This document shows, piece by piece, positions 53,274 through 64,000 of a stretch of 64,000 bases of DNA (positions are counted from its first letter, which is position 1; each line of letters starts with the position of its first letter). Source of the stretch: Anaspis maculata (lineage: Eukaryota; Arthropoda; Insecta; Coleoptera; Scraptiidae). The notes under the pieces were generated by a model. The model saw nothing but the letters and a program-made list of their open reading frames with translations, did not search any database and was not told where the DNA came from. Position numbers and translations under genes: made by a program. The DNA is taken from NCBI GenBank assembly GCA_949128115.1, contig OX421962.1:38029745-38093744 (forward strand), in the 5' to 3' direction.

Positions 53274-53985
53274 CTGCGGAAAAAGCAAACAGAAATTAAA
53301 GGAAGAAAAACATTTGAATCTGTGTACTACGAGTAGGTGTATGTGTGTGTGTGGACATGCCATTGCGGTTTTTTTTCCCGTCATCGTCGCTTTTTAATAA
53401 CCAGAGGAAATTACACTGGACGGCTTTCCAGGGTGTTCCTAAAATACCCGATAAGCTACCTTGCAATACGTTGCTGCAGCTTTATAAAGAATTGTGGAAT
53501 GGCGTTTTTGTCCTTGTATTGGATAACTTGAATAGTTATCTACTACCTACACTTTCACGAGTTTTTGGCTTAAGACCCGAGCTTGTATTTCGTATGCTAT
53601 GGAACACCGTGGCGAATTACTGGTTGCCTGCTCACTGACACGACGTTACGACGTTGCCATAATGCATGCGTGTCTGACTAGTAAATGAATTCGAGGTTGA
53701 TCAATTACTTCTTTTGGTGCGTCCATTCGCGATTCAAATTGATTTTTACCGCCACAAGATTACTGTCAAAAGCGTCTAAATCCACCAATGTGAAATGTCA
53801 CATTGGGTGGATTTACATGGGATCTGCTCGTAACATGGAAAATCATGTCCATGCAATACGCTTTACTAACGATGGACGAATCTTTGAATTGCTTTTTTGT
53901 AATGCATATAGACACTAAATAGGTGAACCTTAGATTTGCCTTGAAATGTCTGATGTATACAGTTCAATTTTTTCAATTTGTTATA

Positions 53986-54859
53986 CAGGGTGTTTCGCAA
54001 TTACGGGGAAAAACTTCTAGGGGAGATTCCCTATCAAAAATGGAACAGGAAAAAATATTACTTCGATGTCCTAAAATGCTGCGTTGAAAAGTAGCAGGGT
54101 GTTCAAGTTGACTTTTTAAAACTGATTTTTTGATATAAGTTTTGAACCGTTAGACCGATTTTGTTCAAATTTTCAACAAAGTTAGCTGGAATAAGTCTCT
54201 ATCGAATAATAGTAACGTGTTGAGAAAAAAAGTTCAGGGGTGTAGATAATGGGGGGTGTCCTCATTTTTACCCCCCTATTTTTCACACCCCTAGCACCCC
54301 TATTTTTACAAATTATTCCTATTTTTGAATTCTACGTTCAATTCAACTTAATGTACCACTATTTTTTTCTGAGAAATGAGAAGTTTTCAGGGAAAAAAAA
54401 AATTGGGCTCATTGAAAGTGGCGATTTCGAGATGTTTTACAAAGTTTCAAACCCAAATATCTCAAAAATGAAGCCTCTAATCAAAATTTTGCAGGGGTAA
54501 CTTTTTTTAAATTGAACGTAGAATCCAAAAATTTAAACAATTTTGAAAAATAGCTAGGGGGTAAAAATAGGGGGGGAAATATGACGACATTCCCCATTAT
54601 CTACGCCCCTGATCTTTTTTTTAAACACGTTACTATTTTTCGATATAGACCTATTCTGGTTGCCTTCGTTCCAAATTTGAACAAAATCAGTTGAACGGTT
54701 CAAAAGTTATGTCAAAAAATCGATTTTAAAGTGTCAACTTGAACACCTGTATCTTTGTAACGGAGCATTTTAGGACATCGAAGTTATATTTTTTCCTGGT
54801 CCATTTTTGATGGAGAATATCCCCTAGATAGTTTGTAACCGTAATTGCGAAACACCCTA
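53986..54859. mobile_element. CAGGGTGTTTCGCAATTACG-ended palindromic MITE
   Basis: The left end CAGGGTGTTTCGCAATTACG is mirrored by CGTAATTGCGAAACACCCT. The arms pair through most of the element, including GGTGTAGATAATGGGG / CCCCATTATCTACGCCCC. It abuts the next element at a shared ATA. Confidence 0.88.
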
Positions 54860-54861
54860 TA

Positions 54862-57211
54862 CAGGGTGTTTCAGGGATGATAGCAAAAAAATTTAACTGT
54901 GAGTAGATCTCGTCAAAATATGACGAAGACCTATATACCAATTTGCAAAGTTCGGCCTAATGACGAAGATACAGCCCTCCAAAGTTCACTTTTTTCGAAT
55001 TTCAAAAATTTGTAACTCAGGAACGTTTCGACAAAGGACCCCGCACGATTCTTATGGAAAATGGGTCTCGGTCAAATTCTCTAATTTTTTTTAAATGTTG
55101 TAGCCCAATTCAACACTAGTCAAAAACCATCGTCCGTTACCCAAAAAAATGGACAGTTTTTTGTCTATAAGGGGTTGAAGATGGGTTATTTCAAGGTAAA
55201 AAAATATGTTCCAACGTAAGTGAAAACATTTCAACCTCCTTTCTAACACATATGGCTCATGACAATTCCCTTTTTCTTTTGTGCAAAAATCAACCCCACC
55301 CCTCACCCCCAACCCCTACTTTTGAGTATCAAATTCGAAATTACGTTTGAAAGTCATGCAGATGGTTCTATTTTGTCGAATTATGAATTTTGGCACAAAT
55401 TATTTTTCCAACCCCCAAATAGGGGGTGGGGTTGGAAAAAAAACCATCGGTTAATTGGGCTGAATTTCTGATATTGTGCTTTACCAGTTACGCTAAACGA
55501 GATTACCAAGGGAAAACTCATTCGTATGACCAGTTTCCACCCCACAGAGGGTTGAAGTTGACTATAATGAAGCATAAAACATTCTTCCATGTCATAAACC
55601 AAATGAATGGAAATTGTGGACTTTCTATTATCTTGTTTCGTAAAAATGTATATTCTTCGGAAATACTCTCAACCCCGTCCTTCATCCCCTATCCCTGTTT
55701 CTGAACATCATAATCGAAATGCCTGAATCTTGAAAATTAAAATAACTTTTATTTCATCCTTCACATGGTCGCAGTAGCTGGAATAAGAGTGTGACATAAT
55801 ATTTTGCCTTGATTGAGCAGCTTTCGATTCAAATGACATTAAATTCTTCAATCTAAACTATAAATTGAGGTATATCCGTACAAAAGAGAAAAATTAGAAA
55901 TTATGTACATGTGAACATAATTAACCTGCTGTGAAGTTGAAACTAGATAGGAACACCAATATTTTAAATAATAATCCAGTCAAAAATAAAAAAAAAATAT
56001 ATCCCACTCTGCTTATGTTAGCACTCTAACGTAAGCATAGTGAAAGTGAATTTTGAGAGGGGATTCACAATCCAGATGCAGAAAATTCGACCATAGACCT
56101 CCTACATTATCAAGATTTATTTCGAATATGATGTTCAGAAACAAGGATAGGGGATGAGAGACGGGGTTGAAATTATTTTTGAAGAATAGACATTTTTACA
56201 AAACAAGACGATATGAAAGTCCACTATTTTCATTCATTCGGTTTATGACATGGAAGAATGTTTTATGCTTCATTATAGTCAACTTCAACCCTCTATGGGG
56301 TGAAAACTGGTCATACGAATGAGTCTTCCTTTGGTCATCTTGTTCAGCGTAACTGATGAAGCACAATATCAGAAATTCAGCCGAATTGACCGATGGTTTT
56401 TTTTTCAACCCCACCCCATATTTGGGGGTTGGAAAAACAATTTGTGTCAAAATTCATATTTCGACAAAATAGAACCATCTGCATGACTTTCAAACGTAAT
56501 TTCGAATTTGATACTCACAAGTAGGGGTTGGAGGTGAGGGAGGGGGTTGATTTTTTCACATAAGAAAAAGGGAATTGTCATGAGCCATATATGTTATAAA
56601 GGACGTTGAAATGTTCTCACTTACGTTGGAACATATTTCTTTACCTTGAAATAACCCATTTTCAACCCCTTATAGAAAAAAACTGTCAATTTTTTTTGGG
56701 TAACGGACGATGGATTTTGGCTCGTGTCAAATTGGGCTACAAAATATTAAAAAATTAGGGAATTTGACCGAGACCCATTTTCCATAGGAATCGTGCGGGG
56801 TCCTTTAGCTTTAATCCTGCAAAAGTTGGTTTGTCATAATTATCTATGAACCTGCCAAATTTGGAAAGAATCCAACCAGTGGTGTAGGAGTTATGAGGGT
56901 CAATAATTTAGAAGCATTCGAAGAAAAGTTGACTCAAGGTGACCCCTCATAACTTCTACGCCACTGATTGGATTCTTCCCAAATTTGGCAGGTTGATAGA
57001 TAATAATGACAAACCAGCTCATGCTAAATTGAAGCTAAAATTGTCAAAACGTTCCTGAGTTACAAATTTTTGAAATCCGAAAAAAGTGAACTTTGGAGAG
57101 CTGTATCTTCGTCATAAGGCGAATTTTACAAAATGGTATATAGGTTTTCGTCATATTTTGACGTGATCTACCCACAGTTGATTTTTATGCTATCATCCCT
57201 GAAACACCCTG
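54862..57211. mobile_element. CAGGGTGTTTCAGGGATGAT-ended palindromic element, about 2.35 kb
   Basis: The left end CAGGGTGTTTCAGGGATGAT is mirrored by ATCATCCCTGAAACACCCTG. Mirrored arms include AAATTTGGCAGGTTGATAGA-type text on the right. It is split by the insert at 55035-56804. Confidence 0.88.
55035..56804. mobile_element. AGGACCCCGCACGATTC-ended palindrome nested in the preceding element
   Basis: AGGACCCCGCACGATTC is mirrored by GAATCGTGCGGGGTCCT, and the arms mirror for about 600 bases (ATGGAAAATGGGTCTCGGTC / GACCGAGACCCATTTTCCAT). The uninterrupted relative at 36756 reads ACGTTTCGACAAATTTAGC across this point. Open frames on both strands here are mirror images of each other and not genes. 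Confidence 0.88.
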
Positions 57212-57465
57212 TATAGTCTTGTTAAATTTAACTCGTGGTATGATTATTAATCGATGATATTCATTAATCATACCACTTGTTATATTATTACTGACTATAA
57301 CTGATCTTTCACAGTCTAACACATGGCAGATTTTACAACGATACATCAGATGCGACCAATAAACCATGAAAGAGTACCAAAATGCTGTTGAATAAAAAAT
57401 TTTTTTCACTACTAGCCGTGAAGTGCATCATTATTAACCTCTCCCTGAATTAGGATGGCGATTTT

Positions 57466-58248
57466 CTACACCTTTTCCAGTTGTAGTTCAGAAAATATCA
57501 ATTGTATTTCAGATATCGTCAATTGAATTTCAGAATTTATCAAGTGTAGTTCAGAAAGCGTCAATTGTATTTCGGATTAGTCACTTGTAGTTCAGAAGGC
57601 GTCAATTGTATTTCAGATTTATCAAATGTAGTTCAGAAAACTTGAAATGTACATCAGATTATGTCAATTGTATTTCAGAAAGCGTCAATTGAAGTTCAGA
57701 AGGCGTCAATTGTAGTTCAGAAGACATCAGTTGCATCTCTGATTAGTAAAATGTAGTTCAGAAAGTATCAATTTTATTCGGACTCCTGCAAATTGGGGCA
57801 CTTTTGCACAGCCACAGCTTCGAACTCTTGATCTTCTTGTATGATGAACTGCAGATATTCGGCACATCTTCTGTGTAACAGATGCCTGCGGGGGTGTTAA
57901 TCGCACGACCGGCTTCCGCAGCACTGAAGAACGACAAATGCTACAATTATCTTGGAGCTGCATTGATTGATAAATTATACATATAAATTATTTTCTGAAC
58001 TACAAATGACATGTTCTGAAATACAAATCACGCTTTCTGATATACAAATGATGCTTTCTCAAATTCAATTTATTAATCTGAAATACAATTGACTGTTTCT
58101 GAAATACATTTGACTAATCTGAAATAAAATTGATACTTTCTGAACTACATTTTACTAATCTGAAATGCAATTGACGTCTTCTGAACTACAATTGACGATA
58201 TCTGAAATACAACTGATATTTTCTGAACTACAACTGGAAAAGGTGTAG
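57466..58248. mobile_element. MITE built of inverted arrays with a period of about 21 bp
   Basis: The ends CTACACCTTTTCCAGTTGTA and TACAACTGGAAAAGGTGTAG are perfect mirrors. The left arm is about 14 units of the type CGTCAATTGTATTTCAGAAA; the right arm is the same array reversed. Between them, 57775-57965 is a non-repetitive, GC-richer core. Confidence 0.85.
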
Positions 58249-58263
58249 TAGTAAAAAAAATAC

Positions 58264-58383
58264 TATATAAACCACGGTTGAGAAAATTATTATAGCTTCA
58301 GCGCCTTATATCCCTCAGCTGCGCTTCGGGATCTAAACTGGCGCTTCAGCTATAATAATACTTTCTCAACCTTGGTATATAAT
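58264..58383. mobile_element. Short hairpin MITE
   Basis: TATATAAACCACGGTTGAGA is mirrored by TCTCAACCTTGGTATATA, with an inner pair ATAGCTTCAGCGCC / GGCGCTTCAGCTAT. Confidence 0.75.
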
Positions 58384-59193
58384 ATACTATTATGGGTAAT
58401 TCATATTTACGCGAAAAAAAAACAAGTGCGTTTGACAGGATTAAGCACTTATGACCACGCCAGCCACGGCCACGCTTAAAAAATATTTTCCTTCAATTTT
58501 CATCGTATATCCCATTAATTATGATTTGATGGGTTAATTAAAAAGAACGATAGCAGTGTGGTGTTTTTGAACGTTTAATAAGTACAGGTGCTCAACAAAA
58601 ATGAATTTTTTTCACACTGAAGCCTGTGATTGGGCTTTTTTTTTGTTTTAAATTCTTTCAACTCCTTCTCGCAGGAGATGATTTTATGGAAATTATCACA
58701 ATGAAGGGACAAGGACAACCCCCGCATTGTTCTTTCGAACGCCCCATAGCTTGCCGCTGTTTGTCGAGTTTTATTGAAAATTCCTTTACCAAATTAGGTC
58801 ATAATAATGTTACGGAAACCTTTTAATGGGAGTTCGTTAATACTGCACGAGATGTCCCGCGGGAACCCTTTCACGACCATTAATCTTTAATCGGGGCGCT
58901 TCATTTATTCAGAACGTTCCAGTTAGTAGCTGGGGAGTGTTCTTCTTTCGGTCTTTTTTACGAAGTTTTTCGGCGGAAAGTGTTTGTTTTTTAACGAAAT
59001 CTACTTTGTAATTCACCTCGATGAAATTTGGGCCGTTTGCTTGCTGATGCTGTTGTATTTGTACAAGCAAAGTGGTAAATTTTCGTCACCAAATTGGCAG
59101 TCGATTTATATTTGATGGTTTCTTGATGTCAACGCTCGAGCGGACACGCCAAGGGACTTGAGCTTGTTGACTGCAGGGATGGTGGTAGTTTAG

Positions 59194-59211
59194 CCCCCCC
59201 CCCCCCCCCCC
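59194..59211 (+). repeat. Poly-C run
   Basis: Eighteen C in a row, then G and five more C, preceded by TTTAG. Confidence 0.9.
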
Positions 59212-59266
59212 GCCCCCAAGAAAAACGTATTCACTGCCTAAATTATTATATCTAGATACCTAGGTA

Positions 59267-59412
59267 TAATAATAGTATATTATTCAACGAGCATATAATG
59301 ATAGTTATAATCCACAAGAGTGTAGTGTAGGACACGAGCGATAGCGAGTGTCGTAAGACACCCGAGTGCATTGTAACCATTATATGCAAGTAGAATACTA
59401 TGCTTTATCTAC
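59267..59412 (-). repeat. Relative of the 1679-2072 repeat
   Basis: GTATATTATTCAAC at the left and GTAGAATACTATGCTTTATC at the right match, in reverse, the ends of the 187-bp unit. The middle has GACACGAGCGATAGCGAGTG TC, similar to the extra insert in copy 2. Confidence 0.6.
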
Positions 59413-62400
59413 GACAATTCAAGAATAAGAATAATTCTGTTGAATGAACCTCCATTATTATTTTGTTTGATAATGAAGTTTCTACCATTTGAACCGTTCA
59501 ATGATTGAGACGCACTGAATGACCACCTGACGAATTATTCTGCCACTGCGGTTGCAAAGGATTGCAGCACGCACCGCGTTGGTGGATGGTGGACGGCAGT
59601 CCGCCAAGAAGACAGCCGACCTGCAGTCAACACAAGTCGACTTGTGTCGAGACTTTTCCGGTAGTAGATTCAGGACCACTGATTTCGCCCCTTCTAAAAT
59701 TTCTGGAGGTTCATACTCTACGTTTTCGTAGGAATTCATTCTGACTTCGTGAATGTAGCAAAATAAAAATTTACAGTGACAGGCACCTGGTAAATTTTTT
59801 ATTTGACATTTGACTAAAAATCAAGTAATCTCATAAGCCTCCTTGTTATGTTACATTTACGGAAATTGCCACTTGTGGTTGGTTGGAACCATTGGGTTAT
59901 GAGCCCATAACCCACGGGGCGGGGCTTAGGCAGTGAGTTATGAATGTCATCAATTAATCAGAAACGCATAGTTAATGTCAAAATTATTTAATAGGAGTAA
60001 ATAAAAAAATATTGCATCAGTAAAATATTATCATGACCTACATTGAGCGAGGTCGGAAATCAGGTCAGCACCAAGCAATATGGTACACAAATCCCATCAA
60101 GTCAGATGAAGAGATCCGTCACCTTCTTCCATTCTCAACCGCATTGAAAATTTACCCCTCTTCCATCCATCTCGTCAGTTATGCTAATATTTAAAAGCCA
60201 GGTTATTGTTTGGGGGAGCAATTTTGTATAACCAGCCTCTTCTCTCCTTTGACTCGCTACACACACCCTCTCCTATTATTACTGCTAAGAGCCCCGCTAA
60301 AGTGTTAATATAAAGTTAGAAGTGGGATTATAGGGCGGCGGGCATACATCAAACAGGAAAGAGGATCACTTCGCTTCTCACTGGAGAAAAGAGGAGAGAT
60401 TCGGCATTAGAGAGGAGTTATCTCTTCTACGGTCGGGTCGAGAGATAACGGAAAGTTGCAAGGACGTTCGCTGCCTGTCAGACCCCATTCTCCCTCGAAC
60501 ATTGCCAAACTTTCCAGAAAACTATATATGAAGAGCGGGGAATAGCACTAGGCCCGCAATTAACTCGTCCTTAACGCTGGGCATAAACAAAGCGCTCTGT
60601 TAGTTTTCTCTATGCGGAAGTCGGTTTTTCCGGACGTTTTTTAATCAAGCTGCGGTTTTAAATCAAGTTTTAATCAAGCCGTGTGTATACTTTAAGAAGA
60701 GTCTTGAGGTCTGTGTGTGCTCTAATGAATTTGTTGTGGGCCCAGCCAGAGAGCGCACTACTAGTTCATTAAGCGGGACAGAGAGGGTACGTATATGGGT
60801 AAATAAGCCCTGTAGTTAAGACATTAATTAGACAAATATAACAATTTAACAAGCCAAGAACAACACATCCACCACCCCCCATTCTCACTCTCCGACTCCC
60901 CGGGTTCACTTTATGTTAACTTTCTCACCCTCTAGCGTTGGCGTCGCACAAACATTCTCCTGATGTTGCTGCTATGCTGATGCCGTCGCCGAAACTGCTG
61001 CTGAACCTCTTCACAGACAGTATTCCTAATCGGAAACGATGGCGGAAAGCTGATGAATATTAATTATTCGTATCGTAAGAGGTTATAATGAAAATTGATT
61101 TTGAACAGGGGTTTTTCATCCACCAGAGCGGGGAAGCAGAGCAGAGAAGAGCTTTGTTAAATCACACAGATTGAACTTTGATTTTGCTCCTTGAACTTTG
61201 ACGCCGTTAATCGCTGTGTAAAGGCGAAAAGGGCGGAATAATGTTATCGTATTCTTCCTATGTGGAGCAGTATTTTATCTGTCTACACTTTTCCTCCTGT
61301 TGAAACTCTAGCCTATAATAGCCCTAGCCGAAACTGATACTGCCACAAGTTGTGTTATGTTCAACACCCAGAATATCGTTCTTGGTAAAGGAAGCACTGG
61401 CTAACACAGATCTGCTCCGCGGTTTGAAATCGTGAAAGACGTTTTTTCATGAACGGCATTTTGGATCACACTTTTGTTAGATAGGTACCTCGTTACGGAA
61501 TCAAAAGCTTGGGATAATACCCGGTTCAACGTTCAACAGTTACAAATTTTAACAGCGACTTCGCGACTTTGGCCAGCTGTTAGTGTTTGAGGCCACTTCC
61601 TTCTTCAGGGAGTTTTCCAGGAATAATAGGTCTACTTTCGTCCCAAACGGGCTTTCAGCTTGTTATCACCGATGCCAGTTAAACTGTGGACACTGTGTTC
61701 TTCACTTCTCTCCCTCTCTGCTGGTAACTGAAATGTTTATACTACGTCTTACTTTAGCAAAAAAATCACCAACTCAGAAGCTTAATTGAAATATTATATT
61801 GCTGGGTTGGTTTCACTTCGCCATTTCCAATGGTTCTTGAAACGACCACGCGACTTACTTCTTCATATTATTTATGAACCCTTCATCCATCCATCATCAA
61901 TAGATTTGTTCAACGATATCGTCAACCTCCTTTTCTAGAAAACCTACGACAGCTCGTTCCGGCTTATGGGGTCTTCGGGGTGGAGGATATGCCATCGGTA
62001 ATGTGCTAGTTAAGGGTTGCTAATAACTGTTTTTTACGGCAGATGCAATGAAATATTGTTGCACAAGTACACCATAGCTGCACGACTTGTAAGTACCAGA
62101 GGCGCGAGAACTTTAAATTATGGTTTTCCCAATAACACCGTCATAAATTCCGCCGTTTATGGCCCTTTTCAACCGTAATTATCAATTAGATACAACTCCA
62201 TATAAATTTTATGTGGCTCGGTGCCGTCTTGCGGCTTGATAATCTACATAAAGTTTGCTTGCCGCCCGGAAAAATTAGTTGTCTCGTCCCGTATACCCAC
62301 GCGGTTAGCTTGCTTTTGGTGGTGCTGGTGCTTCTGCTGCTGGAAAATGTTTTTGCTCATGATGGCGCCGCGCGGTTGAAAAATATCGTAGAGCAAGGAG

Positions 62401-63013
62401 AAATTAATGAATAACACAGCATCGGCTGCGTAATTACATCTCTTAGGAACGTTACCTCGAACGTTACATTGCAAAAAGCACGCGGGCAAAAATTAAACTG
62501 TGGACGTTTACTCGTTGCGGAATTGCCCTCTTACAGCTCTAGTACGGTATCAACATAGTGTTACAAATTTCGCGTACGGGTTCGATTTTAATTGTGACGA
62601 TTGTTTTAAAACACACACTGTTTAATACTGCGTACTACAATAAATACACGCCAACAATTATTTACTTAGGAATATCGCTGTAACTATACTTGGCTTCTAT
62701 CGCACTCGATCACTTCCCATTCAATACTGCCTGCGTAGGCTGAGGACGGTACTTCTGATTAGTGTTCCCGAACTTTCGATCATCCTCCCGCAAATTCCAC
62801 AGTGACCCGGCATATGGTTTCTAGACGACTCTCGAATAATCCTACACACCTTTCGCGTGGTTCCCGTGTGTTCTGGTGTGTGGCACCTCCGCCAAAATGG
62901 ACAGATGTGGCTTGACCCACCGTTGAAGACTCCACTCAGTTGCACGGGCAAAAGCCTACACGTATATTCTGGAATGCACCAGAACGCTCCGCACTTGTAC
63001 ACTGCGATCTAAT

Positions 63014-64000
63014 AGTCCAGTCAAATTAAGCAAAAATCTGGCCAAACCAGAAATAAATTCGTAAGTTGACAAAATTTGGTGGATCGATGCAGAATTTAAC
63101 GTAGAATAACATACTGAAATTCCCGAAAATTCCAAGGCTTGGATTTTTTTAAAACCAATAAAAAAGCGCCATCCTTGAAATTTTTCGATTTTTTCTGAAT
63201 AACTTGTGAACTACATATTACCTTTAGAACACTTACTGTGGGTTCCACCAAAATATTTAACCAGCTGATAGCTAACTCGAGATTTATTTTGATGGATTCT
63301 GGCCAAATGATCAGTGTAAATTCAGGTTTCATGCTGAGTTATTAACCAAAGGGTGGTATACTTGCGATTTAACGTATTTTCCAAAACGAATCTACCAACA
63401 TTGGCCAGAAAAAAGTTCGTTTAATCTCGGTTTAGATAAAACCGCTCTTAATTTTTTTGGTGGAACCCGTGGTTATACTTGGGAATCAAATGTAGCCCGT
63501 TGAATTCTCAAAAGATCAGTACTGAACTCATTACTTTGTGGTCAATAGTCTCTGAGATACAGCGTCTGCTAAAACTCAGTGAAAACTGCTCAAAATTTAT
63601 TTCCGGATTTCACATAACAATTTGCATAGTGTCAGTTCAGAGACTTTAACGTGGACAGAAAACGTGCGGATTTCAACGTGTTTCACATTTTTGGAAAGCC
63701 AATTCAACATTTGGTATCACATTTTTGTCTTGAAGTCGCCAACTTCAAAATGGTACTTTTCCTCGACCTTTGAAACTGATACTTGAAGTCCCGAAGAAAC
63801 CCCAAAAATCGATTATTTTCATACTATGCCATTTGCCTAATTTTTCAAGTAGATCAAAACCATCTAGGAAATATGTGAAGAATTGAATACAAAAAAAATT
63901 GGATGTTTCAGAATGTTTTTCCCATAGATGGTTTATGAGTTATATGGGTTGAAAGACTAAAACGACCTATTTAGAGAAAAAGATAGGTAGTCCCGACACT
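63014..64000 (+). mobile_element. Arm of the 39815-41453 palindrome family, cut by window end
   Basis: It runs from AGTCCAGTCAAATTAAGC with the same order of blocks as the left arm at 39815, and is still continuing at base 64000. It is interrupted by a short MITE at 63236-63478. Confidence 0.8.
63236..63478. mobile_element. GGTTCCACC-type MITE inserted in the preceding element
   Basis: GGGTTCCACCAAAATATTTA at the left is mirrored by TTTTTTTGGTGGAACCCG at the right. The flanks, CTTTAGAACACTTA and AATGTAGCCCGTTGAATTC, are contiguous in the copy near 40020. The interior differs from the other four copies. Confidence 0.75.

Larger units (their letters stand above)
58390..63011. other. Mostly repeat-free block upstream of the Fur2 exons
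   Basis: Apart from a poly-C run (59194-59211) and a repeat remnant (59267-59412), no element is recognised and no exon of Fur2 or another gene is seen. It should be Fur2 intron on the minus strand. Confidence 0.5.

Noticed and set aside
55259..56450. Paired open frames on opposite strands that give nearly the same protein.
   Set aside because: They are the two mirrored arms of the nested palindrome (55035-56804), with no family signature and no splice support.
57727..57963. 78-codon minus-strand frame in the core of the 21-bp-array MITE.
   Set aside because: It has no start context, signature or splice support. It is kept only as a possible captured fragment in the findings.
57780..57965. 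Resemblance of one frame of the MITE core to a cystine-knot ligand.
   Set aside because: Only a few Cys positions agree, the other blocks of such ligands are absent, and I could not support the match by eye.
59482..59739. 85-codon minus-strand frame, considered as an upstream Fur2 exon.
   Set aside because: It shows no prodomain or DDG motif and has internal short mirror repeats (GTCAACACAAGTCGACTTGT).
1..64000. CRISPR arrays, operons and bacterial-type genes.
   Set aside because: The window is clearly eukaryotic with spliced genes. The short repeats present are tandem arrays or MITEs without spacer structure.

Overview
The window is nuclear DNA of an arthropod, most probably an insect. It is AT-rich, its genes are split into short exons with GT-AG introns, and it is packed with palindromic MITE-like elements and tRNA-headed SINEs. 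Nothing fixes the species. A repeat-rich hemipteran-type genome is only a guess.

Two genes are certain, and both are cut by the window. On the + strand, 14 exons from 789 to 22666 join in one unbroken frame (4206 nt, 1401 residues to a stop). They encode the C-terminal part of a five-Tudor-domain protein of the RNF17/Qin type, a piRNA-pathway scaffold; its N-terminal RING/B-box part should lie left of base 1. On the - strand, 12 exons from 53273 down to 28054 join in frame (3066 nt, 1021 residues to a stop). They encode a Furin-2-type proprotein convertase: most of the subtilisin domain with His, Asn and Ser of the active site, a P domain, a run of furin-like Cys-rich repeats, one membrane segment and a cytoplasmic tail. 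The exons for the signal peptide, prodomain and catalytic Asp lie right of the window. The two genes converge, with about 5.3 kb between their stops. No functional link between them is implied: one product is expected in germ-line granules, the other in the trans-Golgi and secretory route.

Most of the remaining DNA is intron filled with repeats. The main class has arms of roughly 150-1000 bp in inverted orientation, often ending CAGGGTG...CACCCTG next to TA. Several elements sit inside one another, and related copies in the same window show the uninterrupted state. Other repeats are a GGTTCCACC-ended short MITE family (five copies), two tRNA-headed SINEs (one with a 19-bp target duplication), a MITE built of inverted arrays with a period of about 21 bp, a local tandem duplication and small hairpins. 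Three weak coding candidates lie outside the two main genes: a 124-codon ORF with a signal peptide at 13135-13509 (-), a possible first exon at 23499-23658 (+), and coding-like islands at 35796-36600 (+).

The blocks 43.6-46.7, 49.2-52.1 and 58.4-63.0 kb are comparatively free of repeats and hold no recognisable gene.
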